From: Lepisosteus oculatus
Taxonomy: Eukaryota > Chordata > Actinopteri > Semionotiformes > Lepisosteidae
Direction of reading: 5' to 3'
Assembly: GCF_040954835.1 (NCBI RefSeq)
Contig: NC_090714.1
Span: 6,188,501 to 6,252,500, forward strand
DNA: 64,000 bases
Position 1 is the first letter of the stretch. Each line of letters starts with the position of its first letter. The notes under the pieces are model-generated. The model saw nothing but the letters and a program-made list of their open reading frames with translations. It made no database searches and had not been told where the DNA came from. Below, one piece after another: positions 28,711 to 40,925 of this stretch. The position numbers and the translations under genes were made by a program.

Positions 28711-29755
28711 TTCGAGTGGGCGTGGCTACAGACTTACGGGCCAGGTAGCTTTTTCCGTGGCTCCACATAAAAACATGTGGACGAAATCGAGCATGTTTAC
28801 AAAAAACCCTTATGTGTTACAAGTTTCAAAATCCTTTTTTTCATGGCCATCTGAGTAATCACAGTTTGCACATTTAATCCTTAGTATTTGAGAGCCACAG
28901 GAATGTGAATGAAAGAATTTAGAAATATGTAGTGGAGCTATGGGGTCTAAAGTTCTTTGCAGGAGACTTACTGTTCTATAACCTGATCTATCTTAAGGAT
29001 ACATCAAGAAGTCAGATGTTTTCATCAATAACTTACTACCTTTGTACTTCTTATTAGACATTCTGCTGATGTGTTCATTTATGAAGTTACAAGAACATGA
29101 GAAAACTCAAATGAGAGGACAGTATTCAATCCATGTAGCCCTTTTGGTTACCTGTATTAGATTGATTTGATAATCTCATGCAGCCATTGCTCGAAAGAAG
29201 ACAGGCTGCCGGTCTCTACAAAATGGCTGGATCACCTGTGCCATTCTCCTACAACTCCTGGTGTAAAGAACTTTTAAATACACTTCCTCATGACATCTTT
29301 TCCCTTGATTCATATCAAAGTAGTTCACACTGTTTTACAACAACTGATTTTATTTAAGCCATTAGCATAATTGTCAACACTAATGCACTGTACTGAAGCA
29401 CATAATACATTCAGTTGAATTCAAATTTCTCAACCTCAATGCAACCTCATTTCTCATTTCATTCTCCTTTGCGATCCATCAGCTGAGAACACCATTCCTG
29501 TCACAGCAGGCATCGACAAGCATTTTGACGTAGGAAGAGTTCAGTTTAAGAGTTAAGATCACAAATATAAGGTATATACAGGAACCATAATCAAATAATT
29601 ATCTTTCTCTCTTAATCTACTTCTGAAATAGAAGAACACACTCCTGATAACATTCAAGGACACATTTCTCAAAGCAATGTAAAAGAATACCTCAAAGTAT
29701 GCCTTCATCAATTTCCCTACGGGATCCATAAAGTCTTACCTATCTAAAGGCTTCT
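28711..29755. other. Array spacer between B and C, unit 1
   Basis: AT-rich, homologous to 46,120-46,610 and 50,280-50,455 in unit 2. No ORF or RNA that I can support. Confidence 0.4.
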
Positions 29756-30030
29756 GTAGGAACCTGACATTTTGGCTCAAGCCCAGGCTATGGTGCTTTT
29801 CTGAGCCAAGATGGCTTCTGAGCAGGCAGTGATCTGGAAACAGGTGTGCACTATTGAGCTGGACCCACCTGGGCATTCTACATGAGGATTGTAGGGCTTT
29901 TGCGATTGGTTCCTATGGAATTAGCCACGCCCATTTAATCTATGAGGAGACCTATAAAAGTGAAGCTTGAGCAGAAAATGTTTAGTGTGGGCTTTGAATT
30001 GGAGAGAAAATGAGAATTGTTAATTGTGAG
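29756..30030 (+). promoter_or_regulatory. Promoter-like block C, unit 1
   Basis: A conserved block with a YY1-type core in an imperfect palindrome (CAAGATGGC at 29,807-29,815) and, 146 bp on, a TATA box (TATAAAA at 29,953-29,959). After the TATA, GTGAAGCTTGAGCAG and GCTTTGAATTG are shared with unit 2. This looks like a Pol II start site; no exon chain can be followed from it with confidence. Confidence 0.45.
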
Positions 30031-30214
30031 CTGTATATTTCTTTGTTTGGTCAAATGGCTTGGACAAATTAATTAGAACACTGTTACTGAAGCTAACTGA
30101 TCATTCTGTATGTTGTTGCAGCAAAGATGAGATTCTACAAGAGCTCCTTTCCAATGGGCTAGGTTTGTGGGGTCCTGAGGAAAGTGGTATACCAGGAAGA
30201 GCCCAGTTGCAAAC

Positions 30215-30345
30215 CCAGCTTGACACTGCTGCACAGGCAGTGGGGAGAGATCCCTGTGCTGACATCCCAGGTAGGGCACTGCTGTACATGGCTCAGCTGT
30301 TGAAATTGAAGGTACCTTGAATAAAAGCATCAGTCTACCACCCCA
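30215..30345 (+). repeat. Decayed tRNA-type SINE, unit 1
   Basis: The CCCAGGTAGGGCACTGCTG block and the ATAAAAGCATCAG tail recall the common fish SINE tail (GGATAAGAGCGTC...). The 86-codon frame over it is fortuitous and is not kept in unit 2. It is shared with unit 2, so the insertion predates the long duplication. Confidence 0.5.
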
Positions 30346-31512
30346 GCCTTTTTGTGCTACAGTGAGCTTCCTCACCTCAATATCTTAACTTGACAAGTGT
30401 GTAATGGTGATGTCTCATCCTGAGAGCCCACTGCATGTAGTATGGGGAATTGGTCATGTAGCTACTTTCCTTCAAGAAATGGAGGTGCACTGTACCTTTT
30501 TCTCCTGCCTGGTTCCCTGTTGATCATGAGGAGGGGGAATAGACTGGCACCCGCTCTCCACCAGGAATTTAGTGTCCTCAATATGGCATCTGTGATGTGG
30601 AGCAAAGCTGGTCTGTATGCTGATCCTCTACCCTTCTGTCATGTCCTTGACCCTGATCTTGTAACAACTGTATTGTCTGTAAAATAAAGTGAAGGTGTCA
30701 CCAGGAGTCTTCTGTACAGTCATTAATTTCAGTGAACTGTCCTCCAGTGCCATGGTCCTACTGAATCTCTGCTTTGACAACTGAAGATCAGTGGTAGCAC
30801 AGTACTTGATCATGGTACCTACAGGGTCAGCTTTTCTTGTGCAACAGGGCCACCTGGTGGTAAATGTTTCTTAACATGGCTAATGAGGGGAAGGTACTAT
30901 TTGTTCTTGGAGACAAATCCCACCTTGTAGTAAACGAGATGGTTATGCCAGCTTCTTTCTCCAAAGGTGTGGAGTAGCTTAACTGGCCTTCCTCAATGTG
31001 TAAGGATCCTGCCATGAGCCTGGCTGGGACCCTTCAACTTTTAAAGGTTCCCTTTCTGCAGAAGGCTGGACTGAAGGCAGGATCTCCAGATCTCATCCTG
31101 AAAGCCACCAATGAAGGTGGTCATGAGTCACGTCCTATCTCCTCAGGAGCACTGAGTGGCAAATATGCCATTCTGTAATCTAGATTGCTCACTTAAATTC
31201 TTCTAGTTTTTGTTGCAACCCTTTCATAATTTTACATCACTTGGGCAATTACTCCAGGTCCCTAAGTAATCCAATACTCACGTGTAGCACCTATTGTGCT
31301 CAGGCTCCCCAAAAGCAAGGTTAAGAGTCTTGGCTTAATCTAGAGCATGTACAGCTGTGCTACTGAAGTGCAATGATAGCATGCATGCATGTATTCTAGT
31401 TACTTATTTGATGTATCTGCTGTGTGATACATGGCAGAGTTGCTGTACATCCATAGATATTTTGCTTAATGTCTTCACATTCAGCTTTGTGGAGCTGGAG
31501 GAAGGCATGTAA

Positions 31513-31655
31513 TTATTTGGGAACAAGTAATAGGTTTATTTCATGTTAAGAAATAACATTTTGGCTGTGGAGTCTTCTCAGCATGCAATAAACCTATAAC
31601 TTGTTCCTTTGCAGCCTACAGATGCTGATGTAGCTACCCACCTGTAATGACTTGG
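31513..31655. repeat. Foldback (MITE-like) repeat inserted in unit 1 only
   Basis: The arms GAACAAGTAATAGGTTTATT and its near-complement AATAAACCTATAACTTGTTC flank a core with TTTTGGCTGTGGAGTC. Unit 2 has an empty site (CATGTAATGTTAATACAG near 52,590), and the unit 1 copy is flanked by GTAAT on both sides, a likely target duplication. Same family as 16,185-16,320. Confidence 0.6.
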
Positions 31656-32149
31656 TAATTTAACCAAAGCAGAATGCAGGGGATTTCATGTCACTTCACA
31701 TGCAGGAATGTATTAACGTTTCAGAACCTAATAGTCTAATCTTCATAATTGAAAGGGTTTTATCCCATTATCATTTCACTACTGCACAAAACTGAAGCAC
31801 CACCTACAGAAAGGACCTATTGGCAGGAACTGAGTTTATCTGTCATCGAAATGCAGCAGTATCTGATGAGATGTGCCAATATACCCTCGACTAGGTAGAA
31901 AAATGAGAAATTAAGTGAATGAGAACCATTAAGAAGCCCAGGTTGTTTGTCTAGACAGGAATTTACCCAGGACTCAGGGGTTAAAATCCCTATATTTAAT
32001 ACGTTATGGACCTTGCCTAAACAAGTCATCCAAACGATTGAACCTCTGACAGCAGGGGGTAAGATGGAAGAGCACCACTTACAGGTTTCTTCCTGTAACA
32101 GCCTGGACTTCCAGGTTCTTTATCAGTCATGAGTAGACGCAGACGTGCT

Positions 32150-32410
32150 TAATGAGAGATCAGGCTCTGGGGTAGTAATACTGTTGCTTATTTTTTTCCA
32201 CATCCGCTTCTTGACGGAAGAGGTAAGGTGTTTTTATTGGACAAAGCTCAGAAGCCGGAGAGCCGCTCGATTGTCTGCTGGGTGGCGAAAGCACCTGTTT
32301 TCTTATTGGTCAGTTGTTCATAAACTAAAGAGCTGTCTCTATTGGTCAATAAGAGGAGGCGTCTATTCAATTCCTATTGGCCAAATGTAAGGAGGCTGAT
32401 CAGCCAATCA
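32150..32410 (+). promoter_or_regulatory. NF-Y (CCAAT) cluster, unit 1
   Basis: Five ATTGG/CCAAT pentamers in about 170 bp: 32,236, 32,305, 32,341, 32,376 and (as CCAAT) 32,403. Three are shared in place with unit 2. A strong Pol II promoter-like layout. In unit 1 the exon it would serve is 1.5 kb away because of an insertion at about 32,365-33,935. Confidence 0.55.
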
Positions 32411-33935
32411 TATGGCTTTCTAGGTAACCCGTGAGAAGGGTAGATGACGATCATCATACCTCTTTGAAAATCGTCATACACTCCTCTCTGAAAGAGGATA
32501 TGTTTGACGTGCCTGAAAATACAGAAGTAGTAGAATTACAAAGACACAATTTGTTTAAATTAAATAGAAGGCAACCTTCTGTCCTCTGGGACATTTTTAC
32601 GTCTTCATAAATACTCTTAGCATTATAATGACCACGAACGAGTTAAAGCAGAGCTCTTATAATTATCATGTTTGATAACAGAATCCACCTTTAGCAAATG
32701 TTGTGGGTGTGGGTATGTGGATGCGTATAAAAGTTTCTCGTATGTATCTTGTATATTTTTTTCGTCCGCTGTGGACGTTGTTTTTAGTGCAAACTCGTCG
32801 GTTTCGGTTTAACTTCAATAAGAGATAAGAGCCTTGAGCTGTGTGTTACTGTGACCGAGAGGTGCGGTCGTCACAGTGTGTACATATTGCGCGTAATTTT
32901 AACAGTGTAGGACTCAGTCAGTGTTTCTGTGGTCACTGAAGCTGGAGAGACTGTTTTAGATTTTTAACTGTAACTTCTAATGTATAACTAACACTAAATC
33001 AAGTAAATGCATTGAAAAATAAGTAAGAAGTACGTCATTTAAAAGCTAAGAAATGTTTAAAATGAATAAAATGTTTTTGCATGTTTACCCTAGTTCCGTT
33101 ATTAATTCATAAAAACAATTTAACGATGTCAGCTGTCGCCTACACTTGAAGCAGGCTTGGACATTCATGCAGAAATTAAAAAATTGGAACAGTCCCTTGG
33201 ACGTCCTGGGATACAGCCACAGTACAAACACAAGACACGAAATTAAGAAAACCCAGACTCCTCCATAACAGGAAGATTGAGCATAGCTTGGCCAGGATGT
33301 TCATGCAGAATGCCAAGATTTGCACCAAGAGCGTGCATGTGAATTGAGAGAATTTATACGTGTGGCAATGTTGACTTTCTAATGAGAGAAACTGAAACTC
33401 ATTAGTGTTCAGTTGCTCATGAGAGGGCTCTATCCAGTTTTAATCGAGTGTGTGCAGTGTGGTTAATTCCAGACCAGATGGTTTCTTCTTCTGGGAAGGA
33501 GAGATCCTGCACTCTGAGGTCGCTGGAGGACACAGCTGACACAATGCAGGTAGGAATATCTCGGTTCTGCCGGCACACAGCCTGTGTTTTACAGTCCACG
33601 TTCTTTTGCACAAAACACCCTGCCAGACGTCAAGCACTTTGTAAAGTAACAGCTCTTCCCTTGTGTATTCTTGTCTCTGTCATGATCATGGGGCCACTGT
33701 CCTTCTCCAACAGTGTCTGGATGTGAACTGGATTCTCCAAGTATCACTCTGTCCACCTGCTTCACTGGTAGAATGTGTGAATGTTCCTGTAAAATGGTTT
33801 TTCATGGAAGGTAAACTTTTGATGTTTGGTTTCTCATCACTTTATTCTGTACTATGCATCTCTGTTTTTATAACTTTTGTGATGCCACTACAGGCACTGT
33901 ACTGAATGAGAGGTACTTTAAGACGAGTGTCATAG
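32365..33935. other. Unit 1-only insertion in block D
   Basis: Absent from unit 2, where AAGAGGAGGCATCT runs directly to the exon D leader. The content is mostly unrecognised. A TATA-like GTATAAAAGT near 32,727 and a GTCGTCACAGTG end near 32,880 could be a solo long terminal repeat, but I cannot show both ends. Open frames at 33,448-33,905 have no domain. Confidence 0.35.
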
Positions 33936-33962
33936 ATTTCACTGACTTTTGACCTCATTAAG

Positions 33963-34119
33963 ATGACAGAACAGAGGTACTGCAACACATGCCACGATGA
34001 AAGAAGTGAAACAAGACACAGGTGTGCTCCAACCTGCAGGCCATATAAATTGAACCCAGGGATGACAGAGAGTAGAAACTGAAGCCAAGCTGCACACAAA
34101 CTACAGCCGACTGTATTTG
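33963..34119 (+). CDS. Exon D, unit 1: candidate 39-residue small ORF
   Basis: ATG at 33,963 and stop at 34,080-34,082, followed by a donor TATTTG|GTGAGTATG (exon end 34,119). The peptide has YCNTCHDERSETRHRCAPTC, a CxxC...CxxxC spacing, then RPYK. Compared with unit 2, ORF start and stop are in equivalent places, and the length differs by two whole codons. Many substitutions change residues, and unit 2 lacks most of the Cys. Hypothetical; no family recognised. Confidence 0.25.
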
Positions 34120-35300
34120 GTGAGTATGTGATTTCCCATTTCAAAAAGGACATAGAGAATGTGTTGGAACAGAAAGGAAAAACAAAGACTTTGTATTAAA
34201 CTAAACCATAGCAAAACGAAGGGAAGCAGAGAGAAGTAAAGAAAATAAAGTATTAAGCAAGAAACCTATAGACAGTATAAGATGGTAAAAAAACAGACCT
34301 TTTGATCTAACACGCCTATAACTCGCCACATCTGGAACTCCTGTCTGTTTCTTTAAGATCTGGCTTAATCTAATAATATGTCCATCTAATGTCATGAACA
34401 ACTAAGTCTTGTGTTCTGTAAACTTTTTCTGACATCACTGGATGTATTTCGAGTTCCGAGTTTGTGGAATTCTATCTATACCTGAAAAAAAACAAAACCC
34501 GCTGAATTCAAAGATTGTCGTCCAGTAGCATTAGTTTTAGCCGCAAAGAAATGTTGTGAACAAAAGCTTTTGTTCCATCTTCGTTCTGGAAACAGTGCAC
34601 TCGAGGACCCCTATCAGATTTCATTAGAGTGAAACGAGGAGTGGAAGGTGAGAATGTTGCCTTGTTAAATCAAGAGTACAAGCAACTCTATCATCCTATG
34701 TGCACATACAGTACTTTCTGCTGACTCCTCATCTGCATTTAATAGTATTGAGGCAAGGGAAGGTAGGGAAAACTTTGGAAATGAGAGTACATCATACTGT
34801 ATAATTACTGTGTGGATAGAACATTTTCTAACTGGTTGGTGACTATATTCACAAATCTCAATATACAGTATGTTCTATGTCTATTATACGTCTAATAGAG
34901 AGTCATATTATTAATCTTACACATAAAATCTTAGATGACTCCTCTCATCAGCTCTTTTTAGAATATCCTACCCTCTGGGATATTCTAAAAATTTCCCAGG
35001 GGGATATTGAGATTGAGAGAGCATGTACTCTCTCTATACCTGAAGACATTCAATTGTTGAACAACGAAAAGATCATTTGGACGTAGGGATCTTATTACTG
35101 TTGTTCTTTTATACACTTTACTAGCTTATAGTTTGCTTTTAGTTTTATCATACTGGACTGAGTTCTGGCAGAGCAACGTTGTTAAATGTTGTTCTGTATC
35201 ATGGTATTGTACTGTTGTTGCAGTGCTGAATTCTTGTTATATGCTCATGAGCTCTTGATGTGCAAGACGAATAAAGGTTCATTCATTTATTCAATGAATG
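34120..35300. other. Unit 1 stretch with a hairpin and a LINE-tail-like end
   Basis: A perfect 14-bp inverted repeat with a 9-nt loop (34,955-34,991). It ends near 35,265-35,300 with CGAATAAAGG and ATTCATT repeats, resembling the 3' end of a non-LTR element. A 69-codon frame (34,877-35,086) has no recognised domain. I do not find this block in unit 2. Confidence 0.3.
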
Positions 35301-38220
35301 GTTCTCTTTAGAAGAGACTGAAAGAGGACAATAACAAAGGGAAAGATTAAGTGGGCTTAACACGTTCCATCTACTTATCGACCCGACAGATGACTCTAAC
35401 CCCCACGGCATCACACTTTCATTTAGTTTTCATGGAATACGTATTACCTAAGTGCCACACATTTTAATCAAAGTCTAGCTTTTTCAATTTTGAATGGAAA
35501 GCCTGACATTAAATTCACTTTCCTATTTCTTGCAGAACAGTCGGGCCTCCCGAAATCACCTGTTGAATTGACTCGCGGTCTGTTCTCACTCCTCCAGCTG
35601 GTCTGTGCTGATGGAGCAGCTGCTGCACTGAGGGGCCGGGCTCCTCTTGGGGTGAGAAGTACTTTATCAGCGCAACTGCAAGAGGTCATTTAACAGCTTA
35701 AGGTCTTCTGTAACTGAATGTATTGATTTTACCTGCTAAGATTTTATGGAAAAATGTGTTCTGTTTTGCATGGCTGCTGTCAGTTTTTAAATAGCAGTGA
35801 GTAGGTGACACTCTTCCCTGTGGCCCACAGTTTCCATACCAAAGCCTCCTGAAGTATACTTTCAATATCCTAGGTTCTACAGGGCTCAGTCAGGTCATTT
35901 CAACTCGTACTCCTGGAGTTTTATCTGGGACTCAGTATTGCTAACAGGTCATTTTAAATGCTGCTGGACTTACTACTGTACTAAACATGTCAAGTCCAGC
36001 CTTACCTTATACTGCTTTTTATGAACATGAATGGTATGATTTTAGGGCCACTTTGTCCTAGCAAATCCATCACTGACACTTTTACTATTATTTAAGACTG
36101 CTCTAATTGGGTTAGGTTTGTCTGCCAGTTTGTATTTATCACAGTTATTTGAGCTAATAATGTACACACATTGACATACAGCTATATCATTCATCATAGA
36201 TAATGATTGAACAATAGGCTTTGTATTGATTATATTATCCTCTGGTCTTGAGCAACTGTCCCTCCCTGCTGCTGACGCCCCATTCCACAGAAAACCTGTC
36301 ATTACTTGATTTGAACCCTGAGAAGTATATTTGTATCTGCAGTTAAATACGTGTCTGTATATATACAGTATATTGGTGCTCTGTGGCAGTGTAAAACTAG
36401 CCTGGGGAAGGCCAGTAACTATCTGAGTAATACGAAGGGACGGTGGGCAGGTTGTTAACTTTTACTTGTGTGAAACAGACTGATTTTCAGGCTTATAATG
36501 ATTTTCCAGTATCAATTACTATTTGATTAAATGGACAGGAAAAGGTTACATAGCAGTTTTGTTTCCAAGTAGCCTCATCACATAGCGAAGTCTGTTTTCA
36601 TATTTGTTGATGGAAGAATTATTGCATTTCCAATGATTTCTGATTGTATTTCTCAATTCTCAGCAGTGCTGACGATCACAGGCCTTTCCCCTGAGTCCCT
36701 GAGCTGGGGGGGATCATGAGGACCACCTGGACAGTCAACACAGTCTGCAGCTTCACCAGCATGAGAGGTCATTCTTAACAGTGGTTTCTTACATCATTAA
36801 GAGAAAGTTTTGATGCAGAGTTTTCTCTTTCAGGGAATTAAAAAAATCAGATTCCTATTTTTTAACCAATGTTGATATGAAAAAGATTGAATTGCTAAGA
36901 AAACAAGATAGTGATCATTGTATCGCTTGATGTGCATTCTCTGTGCTCAGTAACATAGCTCTGCAAATGTCAACCATTGTATCCCTTTATGTCTCTTGGA
37001 TTTCAAAGAATCAGTTCATAGTTTGGTGTTTCATGTTTCATTTTGTGAAAAAAAGAAAATGTAAACTGGCTTACTAAGCACACTTAGAATGCTTTTCATT
37101 ATGAAATTTTTCTTTTCTGGGTAAAATTCCAGCTTCTTCCTGGTTGTGTCTCTGTTGTGGGTACTATACAGATATCTAGCAGAAGTGGAGAGACATTAAG
37201 GTTGACTTTCATTTTATGGATACTTCTCCTAAAGTAGTGAACAGTGAATATTGTTGTGAAGAGCTATTGAGCTGTATTCTACTTCATGCACATTAAAAGT
37301 TAATTCCTTGAATGTCAAAAATGGTTTTCTGTCATTGACTGATCGTTAAATGCATGAAGAGTTTCAGAGTGCTTCTTCCTTTCAGAATATGCATATCTTC
37401 ATCTTTAAATGTTAAATTGCTTCAATTCTTGGGTCTGCCCTCAAAATGCCTACTTTAATATGGAACAGCATTCAGAGATGTAGTGTTGCACAGAAGATTG
37501 TGGGTGTGTGTTATAGCAGCACATGGGTTCTAATTAACTATCTAATGCTCTTTGACAGGACACTCTGATATGTTCATACACTAGTGGGATCATTTTTCTT
37601 ACCGTGGGCTCAGTCAGAGGAAAGAACATTAAGCTTTTCTTTCTTGCATTCTTTCTAATGACACATTGAACATTTCTACACAAAGCACTTCATGCTTAAC
37701 ATTAGAGTCTCTTATCCTTTCTGAGTTGCCAGTGCCTCAGGAGTCAAGCTGCACACAGGACTAGACTCCTCCCTGTACCTGACAGGAGTAGAGCTCAAGG
37801 CTGTAGCTGCTGTGCTAGATCTTTATTACTGCCAGCATCAGTTTGGCCATGAACGGTCTCTACCAATTGGGGGCTGTGCTATTAAGCAAGTCAAGCATGT
37901 CTAATGAGCTTATTTTACCACCTGTAATTATGCAAGATCATTTTGTTAGTAGGCAGTTGCTTATCCACAGGCCGCATGCCTTTCTGTACATTCAAGCAAC
38001 AGCTGGAGCGTTACAAGCGAGTGGCAGGAAAGAAGCTCCTGCAGCAGCTACCCTAGGCATAGATGCACAAGCAACAGGCACTCGGAACACCCTGCAGGGG
38101 CAAAGGAAAGACGTGAAGGCTCATTGAAGAAATGCGAGGATGACGAGACATGGAGACTCGCTCTTCGCTACAGCTACCCGAACCCAACCCTGACATTTAC
38201 ACGTTTAAGAAACCATCCAA
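35300..38220. other. Array body, unit 1, no gene recognised
   Basis: Homologous to 54,840-57,540. Conserved patches include CTGTTCTCACTCCTCCAGCT (35,582) and ATCACAGGCCTTTCCCC (about 36,674). No frame is kept between the two copies. Confidence 0.4.
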
Positions 38221-38490
38221 GGACACACTCGTTTATTGCAGAACCGTGAACAAGAAGATACAGTCTAGGTGATATGCAGTATCGGACTTCGCTCCGGCAG
38301 TCCGCAGTCTGGACCCCCGGGAGAGGAAGCGCTCCTCTGTCAGGACAGCCGGCCGGAGAGACGGTGAGTCCGGCTGTTCTCCGGGATCACCTGCTGCTTG
38401 AACAGGATAGAAAAAACGTTTCGCATTCCAATTCATGTAGTCACAAGTGTTGGCCTCTCGCCTAAGCCTATACAAAGGTAGCACCCCTTT
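38221..38490 (-). ncRNA. Block E, unit 1: minus-strand terminal-exon-like GC-rich segment
   Basis: An AATAAA on the minus strand near 38,231 ends a GC-rich block that includes CAGCCGGCCGGAGAGACGG. Unit 2 has the same block and the same minus-strand AATAAA. An 83-codon minus-strand frame (38,233-38,484) is not conserved. Confidence 0.25.
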
Positions 38491-39885
38491 CCGAAGGGAA
38501 AAATAAGCTGTTTATTCATTCGCGGGGAGGTGTTAAGCGGTCAGGACGGGTAAAATGCGGCTTTGCTTCATTTCTCCGTGGTAATTTTTCCCCACCCTCC
38601 AATAAATTCATATGATACTGCTTTTAAATATTGAGAAAAGTCAACTGGAACCGAGATTCCTCCAAGTACAAAACTTAAAAGCTTTTTTAAAAAAAAAAAA
38701 ACTTGAAAGCAAAAGGCTCGATAAGCCTCTTCTCACCTTTGAAACCACAGCTCCTCTGTCCAGTCTCACGCTACACGGGAGCTCTGGGCTTCGGCGTCCA
38801 GACGGTTGTAGAGGAGAGGGGGGCTAGAGAGGGAAAAAAAATGATTAAGAGATCAGCTGAAACACGATTAACATTTCTAACGCTTGGTCAGGTCTAGGTA
38901 GGAATGTCGTATAGGGATAAAGACGATACATTGCGTTTCTCTTCCTTTTAAAGAAGAAACTAAACCACCAACTTTCGTAATTCAACATTTCATTGAATGC
39001 TAGAAGTCATTTTCTAACATCCAGTTCGTGGCCGCGACAAATTCGCTTTCTTAATTACTTTGAAGCTCAGACGGCCTCCTCTTATTTCATTTTGACCTGT
39101 TCCTATCCTAATAGGAAAAAACTTTGTTCGAAAATCTGCTACCCAACTTAAACGAAACGCACCGGAATTATTTTTCTGCAGCTGCAAGGCCGCTATTTAA
39201 AAGGCAAAGACGCACAAAAGCTGCTAATACAATTTTTAAAGGAGACCAATTGAAGGCTGATATAAGATTAATTAAACCTGACTTGTGTCTTTTAATTATT
39301 TGGAAATGTCTAAATCAAGGACTGGATCCTGGATTCGGCCTGGAGCCCACAGTCTTTCAGACACAAGTAATTTGGAGTGCAATCCCACTCCATACTTTTA
39401 ACTGAACCGCTGATGAAGTAACCATTCTGAAAACACTTCAACTGAACATTTACAGTTTGGTTTCAATTCAAAATCTATTATTCATCTGCAGGGATTCAGA
39501 TCATAAATAGTAAAAGGTTAGAAATTAGCGTAAACCTTGCGCCAGAAAGTGTTTCAGAATTCCTGTCTTTTGGCTTTGGATCAAGCAGTAAGAATTATAT
39601 TGTGTTTGATAGTCAATCTCACCCGTGGTTACTGTACGTCACAAATTGACTGTGGTTCCCCAACACTGTTCACTGTTAACACGGTATTATTAATTGTAAT
39701 GACTTTTATAATTATTCAAAATGAATTTGCACCTCTCTCTTAGAGATGACAGTTATGAGTTAATATAAAGTTACTGAATACCTGTCGCGCAGTTTCCACT
39801 AGTTCACTGCCATCCGGCTGATATTCATAGACAGCATTTTTACCACCTGTACGCTTTGCACTTGACTACAATAACTTTCTTAATT
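38491..39885. other. Array spacer after block E, unit 1
   Basis: Homologous to 57,836-59,195. GC-richer patch at 38,745-38,830 (ACACGGGAGCTCTG, GTTGTAGAGGA) is shared with unit 2 at 58,095-58,145 and could be an upstream exon of E on the minus strand. Nothing firm. Confidence 0.35.
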
Positions 39886-40442
39886 TATAGTGTATTCAAT
39901 AACTTTTCTGATAGTTATCATAAGGAGCGAAGTGATGCTCCATTGATTTCAAAACTAGTTATTATATCCTCATCACTATTCTGTTTTCTATGCATACAGC
40001 AGTTCACATTCTATTTACATGCATTGCTTTTGATTTTTAAATCTTTAAACTGAAGGATTAAACTTCTATGCGGAACCTTGTCAAACGCCCAATTAAATAT
40101 ATTATGTTGTGACACCTACTGGTATAAAGGAACTAAAGGGATACTCTGTCCAGGCACGAGCTGGGGTATAAAACATTTGGATGAATTTAATCGTTCATAT
40201 AGTTTTTTTTTCTAAAGTTGTCTTTAGAATTCCAGATATTCTGTTTTTAAAAAATAAAAACATCAGCATTTTAACCTCTCAGACTTCACGTCTGAAACAT
40301 AACATACAGGCTCCCGCAACTGCATATTTTGACACTTTATTTTTCACTGTCATTCGAAAAGAAAATCAAGTCATGTCAAGTCGCAAAATAGGCAAGAAAA
40401 GCGCATTACAAGAGCATCTTAATTGCCTTAATGCTTGAAAAC

Positions 40443-40925
40443 GAGTGAACAGGTGGAACCTCCTCGTCTCGGGGCTGTGACTTGGCTTTAGTCTGAATAA
40501 GAGATGTACATGGCCGGTATTCTGCGTGGCCGGCCTGGTGGCTCCGCGGGCTGAACCATCGGACACTTCTAAAGTTCAGAGAGCAGATCGACTCCCGGAG
40601 AGTCGTGTGAGTTGAAGTCGAGCCCCGAGCCTCCCCGTCAGTCTGAGACCTAATCCCCGGGTGAAGCTCTCATGCTGTCGGGGTGAGTTTGTAAAGGAGG
40701 CTGTTCTCTACCACGCCGGCCGTTTTGGGGGGCTCCATTTTCGGGGCCTTCCAAAACAGGGAAAATGGGGGGTTTAAGACCTTTATAAATGCATAGATCG
40801 GAATTCAATTCGAAAAAGCAGCTCCTTATACCACTGAGACACCTGCAGGACAGGTGTGGCACTAGCAGTGAGAGAGAGGTGCAGTCCTGACTAGGAGCAA
40901 CAGGGGTCTCTCTCCAGCACATTTC
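40443..40925. repeat. SINE-like island, unit 2
   Basis: Same island as at 23,575 with the intact A-box-like TGGCTCCGCGGG and B-box-like GATCGACTCCC. The minus-strand 113-codon frame (40,650-40,991) is also open here, nearly identical over its last 70 codons to unit 1 and more divergent before them. Confidence 0.45.

Larger units (their letters stand above)
23031..39885 (+). repeat. Long tandem array, unit 1 (about 16.9 kb)
   Basis: The order and orientation of many blocks match unit 2. Anchors: CATGGCCG island at 23,641 / 40,510; gene A TISU at 24,325 / 41,194; E2F-like pair at 27,336 / 44,328; TATA at 29,953 / 50,665; ORF D start at 33,963 / 53,379; ATCACAGGCCTTTCCCC at about 36,674 / 56,042; CAGCCGGCCGGAGAGACGG at 38,346 / 57,669. 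Unit 1 has its own insertions, for example at 31,513 and 32,365-33,935. Unit borders are arbitrary, since only the period is defined. Confidence 0.85.

Noticed and set aside
30060-30320. 86-codon plus-strand frame after promoter block C
   Set aside because: It overlaps a decayed SINE and is not open in unit 2.
32420-32885. Possible solo LTR fossil in the unit 1 insertion
   Set aside because: There is a TATA-like box and a plausible downstream end, but no matching target duplication or second copy in the window, so family and borders cannot be supported.
36667-36720. Possible C/D box RNA (GCTGATGATCACAGG ... CTGAG) in the array body
   Set aside because: The C-box-like motif is TGATGA only in unit 2, TGACGA in unit 1, and no terminal stem closes it.
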